Part shown: one piece after another, positions 35,450-44,140 of the stretch
Numbering within the stretch: the stretch's first letter is position 1
Layout of the letters: each line of letters opens with the position of its first letter
Source: Candidatus Lutibacillus vidarii
GTDB taxonomy: Bacteria > Actinomycetota > Actinomycetes > Actinomycetales > Dermatophilaceae
Assembly (NCBI GenBank): GCA_016717165.1
Contig: JADKGA010000004.1
Span: 1-64,000 of the forward strand
Direction: 5' to 3'
Length of the DNA stretch: 64,000 nt
Position numbers and translations under genes: made by a program
The notes under the pieces: model-generated
What the model was told of the DNA's origin: nothing
Seen by the model: the letters and a program-made list of their open reading frames with translations, nothing else
Databases searched by the model: none

Positions 35450-36682
35450 TCAGCGCAGTGCGGCGCCATTTTGCCGGTAGCCGGCGAGGAACTCCCCGAG
35501 CCTGCCGATCGCCTCCGTGAGGACCTCGACCCGCGGCAACGTGACGATCCGGAAATGGTCTGGGGTCGGCCAGTTGAAGCCTGTCCCATGGACGACGAGG
35601 ATGTGCTGCTCGCGGAGCAGGTCCAAGGCGAAGCGCTGGTCGTCGACGATGCCGAAGATCTCGGGGTCGAGCCGAGGGAAGAGGTAGAGCGCGCCTTCGG
35701 GCTTGGTACAGGACACCCCGGGGATCTGGTTGAGCATCGACCAGGCGATATCGCGCTGCTCGCGAAGGCGCCCGCCCGGGAGGACGAGGTCGGTGATCGA
35801 CTGGCGACCGCCGAGGGCGGTGGCGATGGCGTGCTGGGCCGGGACGTTCGCGCACAGCCGCATGTTCGCCAGGACGTTGAGCCCCTCGATGAAGCTCGTC
35901 GCGTGGTGCTTCGGGCCGGACAGCGCCATCCAGCCGGACCGGAAGCCGGCGACGCGGTACGCCTTGGACAGTCCGTTGAAGGTCAGGCACAGCACGTCCG
36001 GGGAGAGCGCGGCGAGCGCGGTGTGCTCCGCCCCGTCGTAGAGGATCTTGTCGTAGATCTCGTCCGCAAGGAGCACCAGCTGGTGCCGACGGGCGATCTC
36101 GACCAGCCCCTCGAGCACCGGCCGAGGGTAGACCGCGCCGGTCGGGTTGTTCGGGTTGATGACGACCATGGCCTTGGTCCGGTCGGTGACCTTCGCCTCG
36201 ATGTCGGCCAGGTCGGGCACCCAGCCGGCCGCCTCGTCGCAGAGATAGTGCACCGGACGGCCGCCCGCGAGCGAGGCGGCCGCCGTCCACAGCGGGTAGT
36301 CCGGCGCCGGGATGAGCACCTCGTCACCATCGTCGAGCAGCCCCTGCATCGCCATGACGATGAGCTCGCTCACGCCATTGCCGAGGTAGATGTCCTCGAT
36401 GCCGACGCCCTCGACGCCCTTGGTCTGGAAGTACTGCGCGACGGCGCGCCGGGCCGAGAGGATGCCCTTGGAGTCGCTATAGCCCTGTGCCGTCGGAAGG
36501 CTCGCGATGACGTCGACGAGGATCTCCTCGGGCGCCTCGAAGCCGAACGGGGCCGGGTTGCCGATATTGAGCTTGAGGATCCGGTGACCCTCGTCCTCCA
36601 GACGCTTGGCCTCCTCGAGCACCGGACCACGGATCTCGTAACAGACGTGGGCGAGCTTGCTCGACTGGTTGAGGGTACGCAT
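35450..36682 (-). CDS. alaA: Alanine aminotransferase-type PLP enzyme (AlaA/AlaT)
   Basis: The 410-residue class I/II aminotransferase begins with QSSKLAHVCYEIRGPVLEEA, typical of AlaA/AlaT. It has NIGNPAPFGFEAP, VINPNNPTGAVY, the PLP Asp in LADEIYDKILYDG, the Schiff-base lysine in FNGLSKAYRVAGFRSGWM and the C-terminal arginine in FRIVTLPRVE. It transfers the amino group between alanine/pyruvate and glutamate/2-oxoglutarate. Length matches the family (about 405). It is monocistronic. Confidence 0.9.
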   Translation of the reverse strand: MRTLNQSSKLAHVCYEIRGPVLEEAKRLEDEGHRILKLNIGNPAPFGFEAPEEILVDVIASLPTAQGYSDSKGILSARRAVAQYFQTKGVEGVGIEDIYLGNGVSELIVMAMQGLLDDGDEVLIPAPDYPLWTAAASLAGGRPVHYLCDEAAGWVPDLADIEAKVTDRTKAMVVINPNNPTGAVYPRPVLEGLVEIARRHQLVLLADEIYDKILYDGAEHTALAALSPDVLCLTFNGLSKAYRVAGFRSGWMALSGPKHHATSFIEGLNVLANMRLCANVPAQHAIATALGGRQSITDLVLPGGRLREQRDIAWSMLNQIPGVSCTKPEGALYLFPRLDPEIFGIVDDQRFALDLLREQHILVVHGTGFNWPTPDHFRIVTLPRVEVLTEAIGRLGEFLAGYRQNGAALR

Positions 36683-36783
36683 GGGGCTAAGCCTGTCATC
36701 CCCGTGGCCGGCATGCCGTCTCGGCTCACCAGCGAGGGTGTGCCGGGCATGTCCTGGAGCGGTATGTCGGCGACCCGCTACGC

Positions 36784-37551
36784 TCAGCGGCCACTGCCGT
36801 TGGGGAAGGCGACCGCCCAGTGCAGGGCGCTGGCGATATCCAGGAAGGTGCGGTTGTTGATCACCGCACGGATGTCGTCGGGGGCCACGCTGACGCCGCG
36901 CTGGGTGGCGACGAAGGTCGGGGTGCCCTTGACACAGCCGACGAAGACGATGAAGCCCCGCTTGTCCTGGGCCTCGCGATGGAAGGCGACGGCGACGGTT
37001 GTCGGGCGGCGGTAGACCTCCAGGGCCCAGCCGTCCTGGGGTGAGGCATACGGGACGCGGGGCTTGGTGCCCTCACAGGCGGCCGATATCAGGCCGGCGG
37101 CACCGCGAACCATCCGCTTGACGACGGTCGGCTGGGTGGTCCCACCCGTGCCCTGGTTTGAGGGCAGCTGGGTGGTTGTGGACGGGTTGGAGCCGGGGTG
37201 GGTGGAACTCGAGGACGCGGTGGTCGAGGACCCGGAGGTCGCGCTGCCGCTCGGGCCGATGGAACCGCCCGCCGAGGTGTTCTGCGCGGGGCCGAGCGGG
37301 TCGGCCGTCGACCCGTCCGAGGGTGCCGTCGCGGAGGAGGTCGGCAGGATCGGGTCGGCCGTGGCGACCCCAGCGGCGTCGGCGCCGTCGCCCGTGTCAC
37401 CAGTGTCGCCCGGCGCGATCGGGGAGTCGGCGACAACGAGGTCCTGGCCGACCCGGTCGATGGCAACCCAGGCCATCGTCGACCCGAACGCGACAACGAC
37501 CAGCCAGATGACCACCGACAGGAAACTCGCCCGAATGACCCGCAAACCCAC
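36784..37551 (-). CDS. Hypothetical membrane-anchored protein with Ser/Thr-rich linker
   Basis: The 255-residue protein has an N-terminal TM helix or uncleaved signal (residues 8-30, ASFLSVVIWLVVVAFGSTMAW). A long low-complexity linker follows, rich in Ser, Thr, Gly and Pro (about 45-145). The C-terminal domain of about 100 residues has two cysteines (SAACEG and FVGCVKG). I do not recognise the family. The layout suggests an extracytoplasmic domain held off the membrane by a flexible stalk. It is divergent from the following two-component pair across 183 bp; that gap has an ATAGG/CCTAT inverted repeat (37622-37635). Confidence 0.7.
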   Translation of the reverse strand: MGLRVIRASFLSVVIWLVVVAFGSTMAWVAIDRVGQDLVVADSPIAPGDTGDTGDGADAAGVATADPILPTSSATAPSDGSTADPLGPAQNTSAGGSIGPSGSATSGSSTTASSSSTHPGSNPSTTTQLPSNQGTGGTTQPTVVKRMVRGAAGLISAACEGTKPRVPYASPQDGWALEVYRRPTTVAVAFHREAQDKRGFIVFVGCVKGTPTFVATQRGVSVAPDDIRAVINNRTFLDIASALHWAVAFPNGSGR

Positions 37552-37734
37552 TGCCTCCCACTGGCCCTCCAGTCACCGCAGGCCGAAGAGCCTGACGAGC
37601 CGGAAGTGTCCCGACGTCACGATAGGTCGCCCTATGTCAAGGGCTCATCAAGCCTTGCGGAGGGATCCACGGGAGCCCGCCGGAAAGTCCGGACCTGACA
37701 CCTGTAAGACGGGCGGAGGGCTACGGTATGACGC

Positions 37735-38427
37735 GTGGCCACGATCCTCGTTGTCGAAGACGACCCCGGCATCCGGACGGCCCTGATCCGTTCCCTTTCG
37801 GACCGAGGCCACGCGGTGACCAGTTCGCAGACCGGGCTGGGCGGACTGCAGCAAGCCATCGACGACCGGCCCGACCTCGTGATCCTCGACCTGGGCCTGC
37901 CCGATATCGACGGGCTCCAGGTGCTCAGCATGCTTCGGGCCGTGAGCAGCGTGCCCGTCATCGTCGTTACCGCCCGCGACGACGACCGGGTCACCGTCCG
38001 GGCGCTGGACGCCGGGGCCGACGACTATGTCGTCAAGCCCTTCGGCAGTGACCAGCTCGACGCCCGGATGCGCGCGGTCCTGCGGCGCACCCAGGCCGTC
38101 GCCGCCGAGGGCCCGATCGTCGTCGGTGCCTTGACGATCAACGCCGGCACCCGGGTGGCCAGCCTGGGCGATGAGATCCTCGACCTGTCCCGCAAGGAGT
38201 TCGACCTGCTCCACCTGCTCGCGCAGCACAAGGGCCAGGTCGTCACCAAGCGCGACATCCTCGCCGAGGTATGGCGGCACGCGTACGGCGGCGCGGAGCG
38301 CACCGTCGATGTCCACCTGTCCTGGCTGCGCCGCAAGCTCGGCGAATCGGCGGCCAACCCCGTCTACCTGCACAGCGTGCGGGGCGTCGGGGTCCGACTC
38401 GTCGACCCCGCGCAACCCGACGGATGA
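37735..38427 (+). CDS. OmpR-family response regulator
   Basis: The 230-residue regulator has a receiver domain with E8/D9, phospho-acceptor Asp52 (LVILDLGLPDIDG) and YVVKPFG near residue 100, then an OmpR winged helix (LSRKEFDLLHLLAQHKGQVVTKRDILAEVW, VDVHLSWLRRKLGE, VRGVGVRL). It starts at GTG 37735. The stop overlaps the kinase ATG as ATGA, so the two are coupled. The target genes are not evident; the divergent stalked protein is the nearest candidate. Confidence 0.92.
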   Translation: MATILVVEDDPGIRTALIRSLSDRGHAVTSSQTGLGGLQQAIDDRPDLVILDLGLPDIDGLQVLSMLRAVSSVPVIVVTARDDDRVTVRALDAGADDYVVKPFGSDQLDARMRAVLRRTQAVAAEGPIVVGALTINAGTRVASLGDEILDLSRKEFDLLHLLAQHKGQVVTKRDILAEVWRHAYGGAERTVDVHLSWLRRKLGESAANPVYLHSVRGVGVRLVDPAQPDG

Positions 38428-39782
38428 GACGGCGGGTCCGCCTGGTCGTCGCTGCGACGACCTCGGCCGTGATCCTCTGCTTCGTCATCCCGCTGTGCCT
38501 GCTCGTTCGGCAGATGGCGGAGGACCGTGGCCTCGCCGGTGCCCGCAGTGAGGCCCAGAGCATCGGGATCATCGTCAGCACCCTCCCGGACCCGCAAGAT
38601 CTCGCCGACGCCATGGCCGTGCTGGACGACAGCTCACACTTCACCTCGGCGGTGGCCTTCGCGGACGGCACGGTGATCGGTCGGGGTGCCGCGACGATGT
38701 CGGGGGACCCGCTCGCCGCACGGGCCCTGAACGCCAACACCGCCTTCACGGTCCGCCTATCGTCCGGCGGCGCGGCCTATGTCCCGGTCGTCACCGAGGC
38801 GGGGACCGTTCTCGTCCGCACCCAGGTGCCGAACGAGGCGCTGTCGAGCGGGGTACTGGGTGTCTGGCTCATCATCATCGGGACCGGGATCTTCCTCCTC
38901 CTCGCCGCACTCGCCATCGCCCATCGGCTCGGGGAACGCATCTCCACCCCGGTCATCGACCTGGCCGACGTCGCTCACCGGCTCCGGGAGGGCGCGCTGG
39001 AGGCCCGGGCGGTCCCCAACGGTCCCCCCGAGGTCGTCGAGCTGGGTCACGCGATCAACCAGCTGGCCGACCGCATCGGCGAGCTGCTCGTGGCCGAGCG
39101 CGAGGTGGCAGCCGACCTGTCACACCGGCTCCGCACCCCAGTCACCGCGCTGCGGCTCGACGCCGAGACCGTCGAGGACCCGGAGACGGCGGAAAAGCTG
39201 CGTGAGCACATCGACCACCTCCAGCGCACCGTCGACGCGGTCGTCGCCGAGGCGCGCCGGCAGGTCCGGACCCCGTTGGGCGGTAGCACCGACGCCCGGG
39301 TGGTCGTCATGGACCGGATCCACTTCTGGCAGCCGCTGGCTGAGGACCAGGGTCGCGAGGTGACGGTCTACACGACGAACCAGGAGGTCATGGTGAGCGT
39401 GGCGACCGACGACCTTCGCGACCTCCTCGACAACCTCATCGACAATGTCTTCGCCCACACCGCCGAGGGCACGTCATGGGGAGTCGACCTCCAGCGCGAG
39501 GGCGACACGGTCCAGCTCACCGTCTTCGACTCCGGCGCGGGCCTCGGCGACGAGGGCCTGACCCGCCGCGGGTCCAGCGGGAGCGGCTCGACCGGGCTGG
39601 GTCTGGACATCGTCCGACGGATCGCCCGCGCCGCCGGTGGAGAGCTCAGCATCGGCACTCGCCCGGGCGGTGGGGCCGAGTTCCGCGTGAGTATGCCGGC
39701 GCACGCGTCGACCCGCTCGGGAGGCGCGGACGGCCGGTCCCGGATGCGGGAGCGTCAGGCCCCTAGAACGCGGCTGCGGTAA
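38424..39782 (+). CDS. Membrane sensor histidine kinase
   Basis: The 452-residue kinase has a TM helix at about 8-28, an extracytoplasmic sensor of about 120 residues, a second TM helix at about 148-172 (WLIIIGTGIFLLLAALAIAH) and a HAMP region. HisKA has His234 in DLSHRLRTPVTALRL. The HATPase has NLIDNVFAHT, DSGAGLGDEGL and GSTGLGLDIVRRIA. It phosphorylates the regulator encoded just upstream. Its 3' end overlaps the convergent YkoD-YkoC gene by 20 bp. Confidence 0.9.
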   Translation: MRRRVRLVVAATTSAVILCFVIPLCLLVRQMAEDRGLAGARSEAQSIGIIVSTLPDPQDLADAMAVLDDSSHFTSAVAFADGTVIGRGAATMSGDPLAARALNANTAFTVRLSSGGAAYVPVVTEAGTVLVRTQVPNEALSSGVLGVWLIIIGTGIFLLLAALAIAHRLGERISTPVIDLADVAHRLREGALEARAVPNGPPEVVELGHAINQLADRIGELLVAEREVAADLSHRLRTPVTALRLDAETVEDPETAEKLREHIDHLQRTVDAVVAEARRQVRTPLGGSTDARVVVMDRIHFWQPLAEDQGREVTVYTTNQEVMVSVATDDLRDLLDNLIDNVFAHTAEGTSWGVDLQREGDTVQLTVFDSGAGLGDEGLTRRGSSGSGSTGLGLDIVRRIARAAGGELSIGTRPGGGAEFRVSMPAHASTRSGGADGRSRMRERQAPRTRLR

Positions 39783-42054
39783 GGACGACGCTCAGCCCCG
39801 CAAGCAGGGCGACGAGGTCACCTGGGCGCCATACCGCGGGATGCAGCCAGGTGCGGCGACGCACCGAGGCGAACCCTCGAGCGTCCATCGCGACGGCGAG
39901 CGTCGTCGCCGAGGCGAGGGCACCGGTGAGCAGGGCGACCGTCGTCGCTGCGAGCTGGCGGAAGCGGGCGACGGAGCCGCGCCCATCGGCCACCCCCCGG
40001 ACCCGACGGATTGCGGAGATCTCCGCCCAGAGCACTGTGAGGGCCTGGAAGCGGCTCAGCACCGCCCCCGCCGCAACGACCGGACGGGCCGGCAGCCGCA
40101 GCCAGCGGCACAGCTGGTCACCGAGGGCGTCGGGGTCGACATACGGCAGGACGATCGCTCCGGGGGCGACCAGCGCGAGGACCCGCAGCGCCGCGACCAG
40201 CGCGATGGTGAGGTCGTGCCCGCCAAGAAGCCACGAGGACCAGCCGACGAAGACGGCGCCGAGAGCCGGCGCGGCGAGCCGGGCGACCAGCCGCCGCACC
40301 CGGCCGGTCGGCCGAAGCCCCGGCCCTGGGGCGGCGAGCGCCACGACGGCCCAGAGCGTCTCGACGGCCAGGGCGGCAAGGGCCTGACGGACCGAGTGGA
40401 CCAGGGCGGGCAGCGGCAGGAGCAGGAGCACCGCCGCGAGCGAGGCCAGCGGCCCGACCCGTTCGACGAGCGTCCGGGCCGCCTGGGGTTGAGGGCCGCC
40501 GCGTGGCGCCGCGGTCAGGGCGAGGATCGCGTCGGCGGACCCGATGACGACCGGGTCGTGGGTCGACATCGCCACTGCTGCGCCTCGCCGCCGGGCTCCG
40601 TCGACCAGCCCCATGACGACCGACCAGGTCTGCCGGTCCTGGCCGACCGTCGGCTCGTCGGCGAGAACGAGGGCAGGGGCGTGGAAGAGCGCGGCGGCCA
40701 CGGCGAGGCGGCGTTGCTCGCCGCTGGAGAGCCGTCGGGGGTCGGTGTCTGCTGCACCGGCAAGGCCGAGGATCTCGAGCACCGAGTCCGCTCTGGCGCG
40801 GAGCGGCTCGATGTCGCGGCCTAGCGCAGCGCTGGTGGCGAGCAGCTCGCCGCGGGCGGTGTCGGCGACGAAGGACCGGGTGGCATTCTGCGGCACCCAG
40901 GCGACCGCGGCGGCGAGCTCGGCCGAGCTCCAGTTCGCGGGGTCGGTCCGGGTCGGCTCCGGGGCGAGGTCGCGGTGTGCGGTCACCGTCCCGGCGGTCG
41001 GCCGGACCAGTCCGGCGAGCACGCCGAGCAGGGAGGACTTGCCCGACCCGCTCGGCCCGACCAGGGCGGTGGTGCGGCCGGCACGGACCTCAAGGCTCGC
41101 CGCGTCGACCGCGGTCGTGGTCCGCGGCGTGCCGTGCAGGGTGCGGGTCCGGTGAACGACGGTCACCTGCTCGGCGGTCATCGTCGCGGCGCCCGCGGGC
41201 GGCATACCAACGGCCGGTATGCCGGCCACGACGTCGAGGTGAGCCGGGACCGGGTCTGGGGCGCCGGGCACCCAGACCCCCTCGGCGAGCAGGCTCGGCC
41301 CGTGGCTGGCGAGCACCTCCTGCACCGGGCCGAACGCGAGGACCGCTCCGCCTGCCCCGAGGACGAGCAGGTCGTCGACGAGGTCCACCCACGGGCCGAG
41401 GCGGTGCTCGGCGACGACGAGGGTGAGCCCGCGCTCGCGAACGACGGCATCGACCACGGAGCGCACCACCTGGGCGGTCTCGTCGTCGAGCATGGCGGTC
41501 GGCTCATCGAGGAGGAGCACATCGGGGTGCATCACGAGTGCCCCGGCGAGGGCGAGCCGCTGCTGCTCCCCACCGGAAAGGGCCAGGGTCGAGGAGTCCG
41601 TGGGCATGGTCAGGCCCACGGCCTCGAGCGCCGCGCGGACTGCGGGGCGCATGACCTCCGGCGGGGTCTGCAGGTTCTCCAGCCCGAAGGCGGTGTCGCG
41701 TTCCAGGCTCGACGCGACGACCGCCGACCCCGGTTCCTGGAGGACCAGCCCGACCGACCCTGGCGCGGCGGCGGGGTCGGCACCGTCGACGCGCACCGAG
41801 CCCGATGCCTCCCCCGCGCCGGCCGACTCGAGCACCCCCGCGAGCGCCCGCAGCAGGGTCGACTTGCCCGAGCCGCTCGCGCCGGCGAGCAGGACGCGCC
41901 GGCCCGGGGGGAGGGCGAAGGAGACGCCGTCGAGGACGACGGCGGCCCGGCCGTAGGGACGCCAGGTCAGGCCGTCGACGACGACCGCGCCCGCGGCCCC
42001 GTGGTCGGACAGCGGGTCGGGCAGCGGGTCGGGCACAGGCCGCTGGTCAGGCAC
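39763..42054 (-). CDS. Fused ECF transporter module: two ATPase domains and the T component (YkoD-YkoC type)
   Basis: One 763-residue chain joins three parts. ABC domain 1 has GASGSGKS (near 57-64), ALSGGEQQRLALAGAL and LLLDEPTAMLD. ABC domain 2 has GPSGSGKS (near 330), LSSGEQRRLAVAAAL and LVLADEPTVGQD. From about residue 520 there is a multi-helix EcfT domain with the family motif AMDARGF near the C-terminus. In Bacillus the double ATPase (YkoD) and T component (YkoC) are separate. The gene overlaps ykoE by 8 bp and lies under the TPP riboswitch, so the pump should import hydroxymethylpyrimidine or thiamine. It also carries an inverted octamer pair at 41201-41223. Confidence 0.9.
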   Translation of the reverse strand: MPDQRPVPDPLPDPLSDHGAAGAVVVDGLTWRPYGRAAVVLDGVSFALPPGRRVLLAGASGSGKSTLLRALAGVLESAGAGEASGSVRVDGADPAAAPGSVGLVLQEPGSAVVASSLERDTAFGLENLQTPPEVMRPAVRAALEAVGLTMPTDSSTLALSGGEQQRLALAGALVMHPDVLLLDEPTAMLDDETAQVVRSVVDAVVRERGLTLVVAEHRLGPWVDLVDDLLVLGAGGAVLAFGPVQEVLASHGPSLLAEGVWVPGAPDPVPAHLDVVAGIPAVGMPPAGAATMTAEQVTVVHRTRTLHGTPRTTTAVDAASLEVRAGRTTALVGPSGSGKSSLLGVLAGLVRPTAGTVTAHRDLAPEPTRTDPANWSSAELAAAVAWVPQNATRSFVADTARGELLATSAALGRDIEPLRARADSVLEILGLAGAADTDPRRLSSGEQRRLAVAAALFHAPALVLADEPTVGQDRQTWSVVMGLVDGARRRGAAVAMSTHDPVVIGSADAILALTAAPRGGPQPQAARTLVERVGPLASLAAVLLLLPLPALVHSVRQALAALAVETLWAVVALAAPGPGLRPTGRVRRLVARLAAPALGAVFVGWSSWLLGGHDLTIALVAALRVLALVAPGAIVLPYVDPDALGDQLCRWLRLPARPVVAAGAVLSRFQALTVLWAEISAIRRVRGVADGRGSVARFRQLAATTVALLTGALASATTLAVAMDARGFASVRRRTWLHPAVWRPGDLVALLAGLSVVLTAAAF

Positions 42055-42706
42055 CGAGAGCGTGCTCGCGCAGCTCCTGTCCCGGCGGCAGCATGTCGAG
42101 GGCTCCGGTCCGGGCGACGCCCCGGGTCAGGAGGTACCCGAGGCCACCGGCGATCACCGCTCCGGCCGCCGTGAGGATCGCCAGGTAGGCGACCTTGTAG
42201 CCCAGGTCCCAGTCGGTCCAGTAGACGAACCACTCGTAGACCGCCTCGAGCGGGGCGGACAAGGCCCCGGCGAGCAGTGCGGCGCCGAGGCCGAAGGCGG
42301 CATACCCGAGGATGGCGAAGCCGATCTCGGCCCCGATGCCCTGGAGCAGGCCCGAGATGAGAACCTCGACCCCCCACTTCGTCCCGGGGATCATCGAGAC
42401 GACGGCGGCGAGGGTCTCGGCGAAGAGCGCCGCGCCGGGGCGCCGGACGACGAGCCCGCCGACGACGCCGGCCATCAGCCAGGGCGCGCCGGTGATGCCC
42501 GCCAGCGGCGGGAAGATCGTCGACAGAGCGGTCGACGGGGCAGCGTAGGCGATGCCCCAGGCCCAGTACGCCAGGCCGAAGGCGACACCGAGGAAGGCGG
42601 TGACGACGAGGTCGATGGTGCGCCACCGGGCCAGCGGCCGGGACGCGAGGACATAGCGGCCGCGGGTGGTCAGGCCCGTCGCCGTTCGGTTCGATGTGGT
42701 GCTCAT
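42047..42706 (-). CDS. ykoE: YkoE-type substrate-binding (S) component of a thiamine/HMP ECF transporter
   Basis: The 219-residue membrane protein has about six TM helices and the YkoE signatures WRTIDLVVTAFLGVAFG, IFPPLAGITGAPWLMAGVVGGLVVRRPG and PLEAVYEWFVYWTDWDLGYK. YkoE captures the thiamine precursor HMP or thiamine and docks on the energising module encoded directly downstream. The start ATG 42706 follows GGGAGAG. A TPP riboswitch in the leader supports the substrate assignment. A YkoF gene is not present. Confidence 0.92.
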   Translation of the reverse strand: MSTTSNRTATGLTTRGRYVLASRPLARWRTIDLVVTAFLGVAFGLAYWAWGIAYAAPSTALSTIFPPLAGITGAPWLMAGVVGGLVVRRPGAALFAETLAAVVSMIPGTKWGVEVLISGLLQGIGAEIGFAILGYAAFGLGAALLAGALSAPLEAVYEWFVYWTDWDLGYKVAYLAILTAAGAVIAGGLGYLLTRGVARTGALDMLPPGQELREHALGA

Positions 42707-42848
42707 GTGCTCTCCCGTGGGCGTTGTCGGTCCCGTGGGGGTGGTCCGGCGTCGGCCGCGGCAGGTCGGCGCCGGCCGGACCCGCGTCAGCCGACGGCGG
42801 GTCGGTCCGGGACGGCATACCGGGTCGGCACCGGGCCTGAGATGACAA

Positions 42849-42932
42849 CCGACTCCCTTCGCCGGTACTAACCGGATCAGGTTCGAGGGTCTGCGGCGGA
42901 CCGCACTCTCAGCGCTATGGGGCGCTCCCCTG
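42849..42932 (-). promoter_or_regulatory. TPP (thi-box) riboswitch upstream of ykoE
   Basis: Read on the minus strand, the leader shows the full thi-box pattern: a GGGGAGC P1/P2 start, GCTGAGAGTGCGG, the ACCCTCGAACCTGATCCGG block, then TTAGTACCGGCGAAGGGAG. These are the TPP-binding CUGAGA and ACCUGAUC segments in the right order and spacing. It lies about 140 nt upstream of the ykoE start, so thiamine pyrophosphate should switch off the transporter operon. Confidence 0.95.
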
Positions 42933-43025
42933 TCGTTCTGGTCCGCCCAGGATACTCCCCCGGGATACCGTCGCGCGGGTCGAAGGGTCATGATGGTGCC
43001 ACGCCCGCTTCGAGGAAGGCACGTC

Positions 43026-43304
43026 ATGGGTCCGCTGGTGTGGAAGGTGCTCGGCACGGGGGTGGCCGCGGCCGCCGGGATCGTCGCGTCCAAGGGCGTC
43101 GAGGCGCTCTGGCGGACCTCCGGGCGGGACGTTCCCAAGGACCCGCGCAATCCCGCATCGACCTCCGGCGGGGAGGCCGTCGCCTTCGCGGCCCTCACCG
43201 CGGTCGCGGTCGCTGCGGCCCAGGTGCTCGCCTCGCGCAAGGCGGCCCGCTACTACCAGGAGTCCGCCGGGCACCTGCCCAAGGCCCTCGACGCCGCCAA
43301 GTAG
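43026..43304 (+). CDS. DUF4235-family small membrane protein
   Basis: The 92-residue protein matches the actinobacterial DUF4235 family: VWKVLGTGVAAAAGIVASKGVEALWR (helix 1), a short polar loop with PKDPRNPASTSGGEA, and AFAALTAVAVAAAQVLASRKAARYY (helix 2). Its function is unknown. The start ATG 43026 is preceded by GAGGAAGG. It stands alone between the TPP riboswitch and the PadR operon. Confidence 0.82.
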   Translation: MGPLVWKVLGTGVAAAAGIVASKGVEALWRTSGRDVPKDPRNPASTSGGEAVAFAALTAVAVAAAQVLASRKAARYYQESAGHLPKALDAAK

Positions 43305-43409
43305 CCCTCGCCTCCCCTTCACCGCGTCGGCCCGGTTCGCGTCGGGCCGGCTTCCCCTGCCTGCGCCGGTATGCCGCCCCGCCCGGCCCGCCCGGCCCGC
43401 CCGGCCCGC

Positions 43410-43468
43410 TTGACAGCCCTGGCACATACCGAGTATTCATGCTCCTAGCAGCAGGAATACTCGGTATG
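43410..43468 (+). promoter_or_regulatory. padR promoter with a 14-bp inverted-repeat operator
   Basis: TTGACA (43410-43415) and TATTCA (43434-43439) form a good -35/-10 pair with 18-bp spacing. CATACCGAGTATTC (43425-43438) and its exact reverse complement (43455-43468) flank a 16-bp spacer. The left arm covers the -10 region and the right arm ends 12 bp before the PadR start. A repressor bound here would block its own promoter, so PadR autoregulation is likely. Confidence 0.75.
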
Positions 43469-43480
43469 TCGGAGGTCGCG

Positions 43481-44140
43481 ATGTCGGTCAAGCTCGGGTT
43501 GATGGCGTTGCTCGCCGACGGTGAGCGGTATGGCGCCCAGCTGCGCGCCGAGTTCGAGGCGCGCACCGGGGGGACCTGGCCACTCAATATCGGGCAGGTC
43601 TACACGACGCTCACCCGGCTCGAGCGCGATGGCCTCGTCGCAGTGGCCGGAGCGGCCGACGAGGAGGGCCGGATCCGCTACCGGCTGACCGACAGTGGCC
43701 GGGCCGAGGTGGCCCGCTGGTGGACCGAGCCGGTCGACCGGGCCGAGGCTCCCCGCGACGAGCTCGTCATCAAGCTCGCCCTCGCCGTGACGGTCGCCGG
43801 GGTCGATGTCGCCTCGGTCGTCCAGAGCCAGCGGACCGCGACCATGCGGCACCTGCGCGATCTCACCCGGCTCAAGGTCGGCGCAGCGAGTCCTGGCCCA
43901 GCCACCGACCCTGCCACGTCCGACGCGCGCGACCTGGCCTGGGCCCTGGTCCTGGAGAACCACATCTTCGCCGCCGAGGCCGAGGTGCGCTGGCTGGACC
44001 ACGTCGAGGCTCGCCTGGCCCGGGCCGCCGCCTCCTCCGCACCGGTCCGCGCCGCGCAACCGACAGCCGAGGACGAGGCGCTCGGCGGCATACCCGAGGG
44101 TGCAACTGGCAGCGCGAGCCCGGCGAGGGTGACCCGATGA
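43481..44140 (+). CDS. PadR-family transcriptional regulator
   Basis: The 219-residue regulator has the PadR winged helix (MSVKLGLMALLADGERYGAQLRAEFE, IGQVYTTLTRLERDGLV, RIRYRLTDSGRAEVARW in segments at residues 1-85), then a Vir-type C-terminal helical domain. I chose ATG 43481, five bases after GGAGG; an upstream ATG at 43466 falls in the operator. It overlaps the ABC ATPase gene as ATGA, and the operon layout PadR-ATPase-FtsX is typical of inducible antimicrobial-peptide or lipid exporters. Confidence 0.9.
   Translation: MSVKLGLMALLADGERYGAQLRAEFEARTGGTWPLNIGQVYTTLTRLERDGLVAVAGAADEEGRIRYRLTDSGRAEVARWWTEPVDRAEAPRDELVIKLALAVTVAGVDVASVVQSQRTATMRHLRDLTRLKVGAASPGPATDPATSDARDLAWALVLENHIFAAEAEVRWLDHVEARLARAAASSAPVRAAQPTAEDEALGGIPEGATGSASPARVTR

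Noticed and set aside
43466..43480. ATG at 43466 as the PadR start
   Set aside because: It lies inside the operator arm, and the ATG at 43481 has GGAGG at proper spacing and matches the usual PadR N-terminus.
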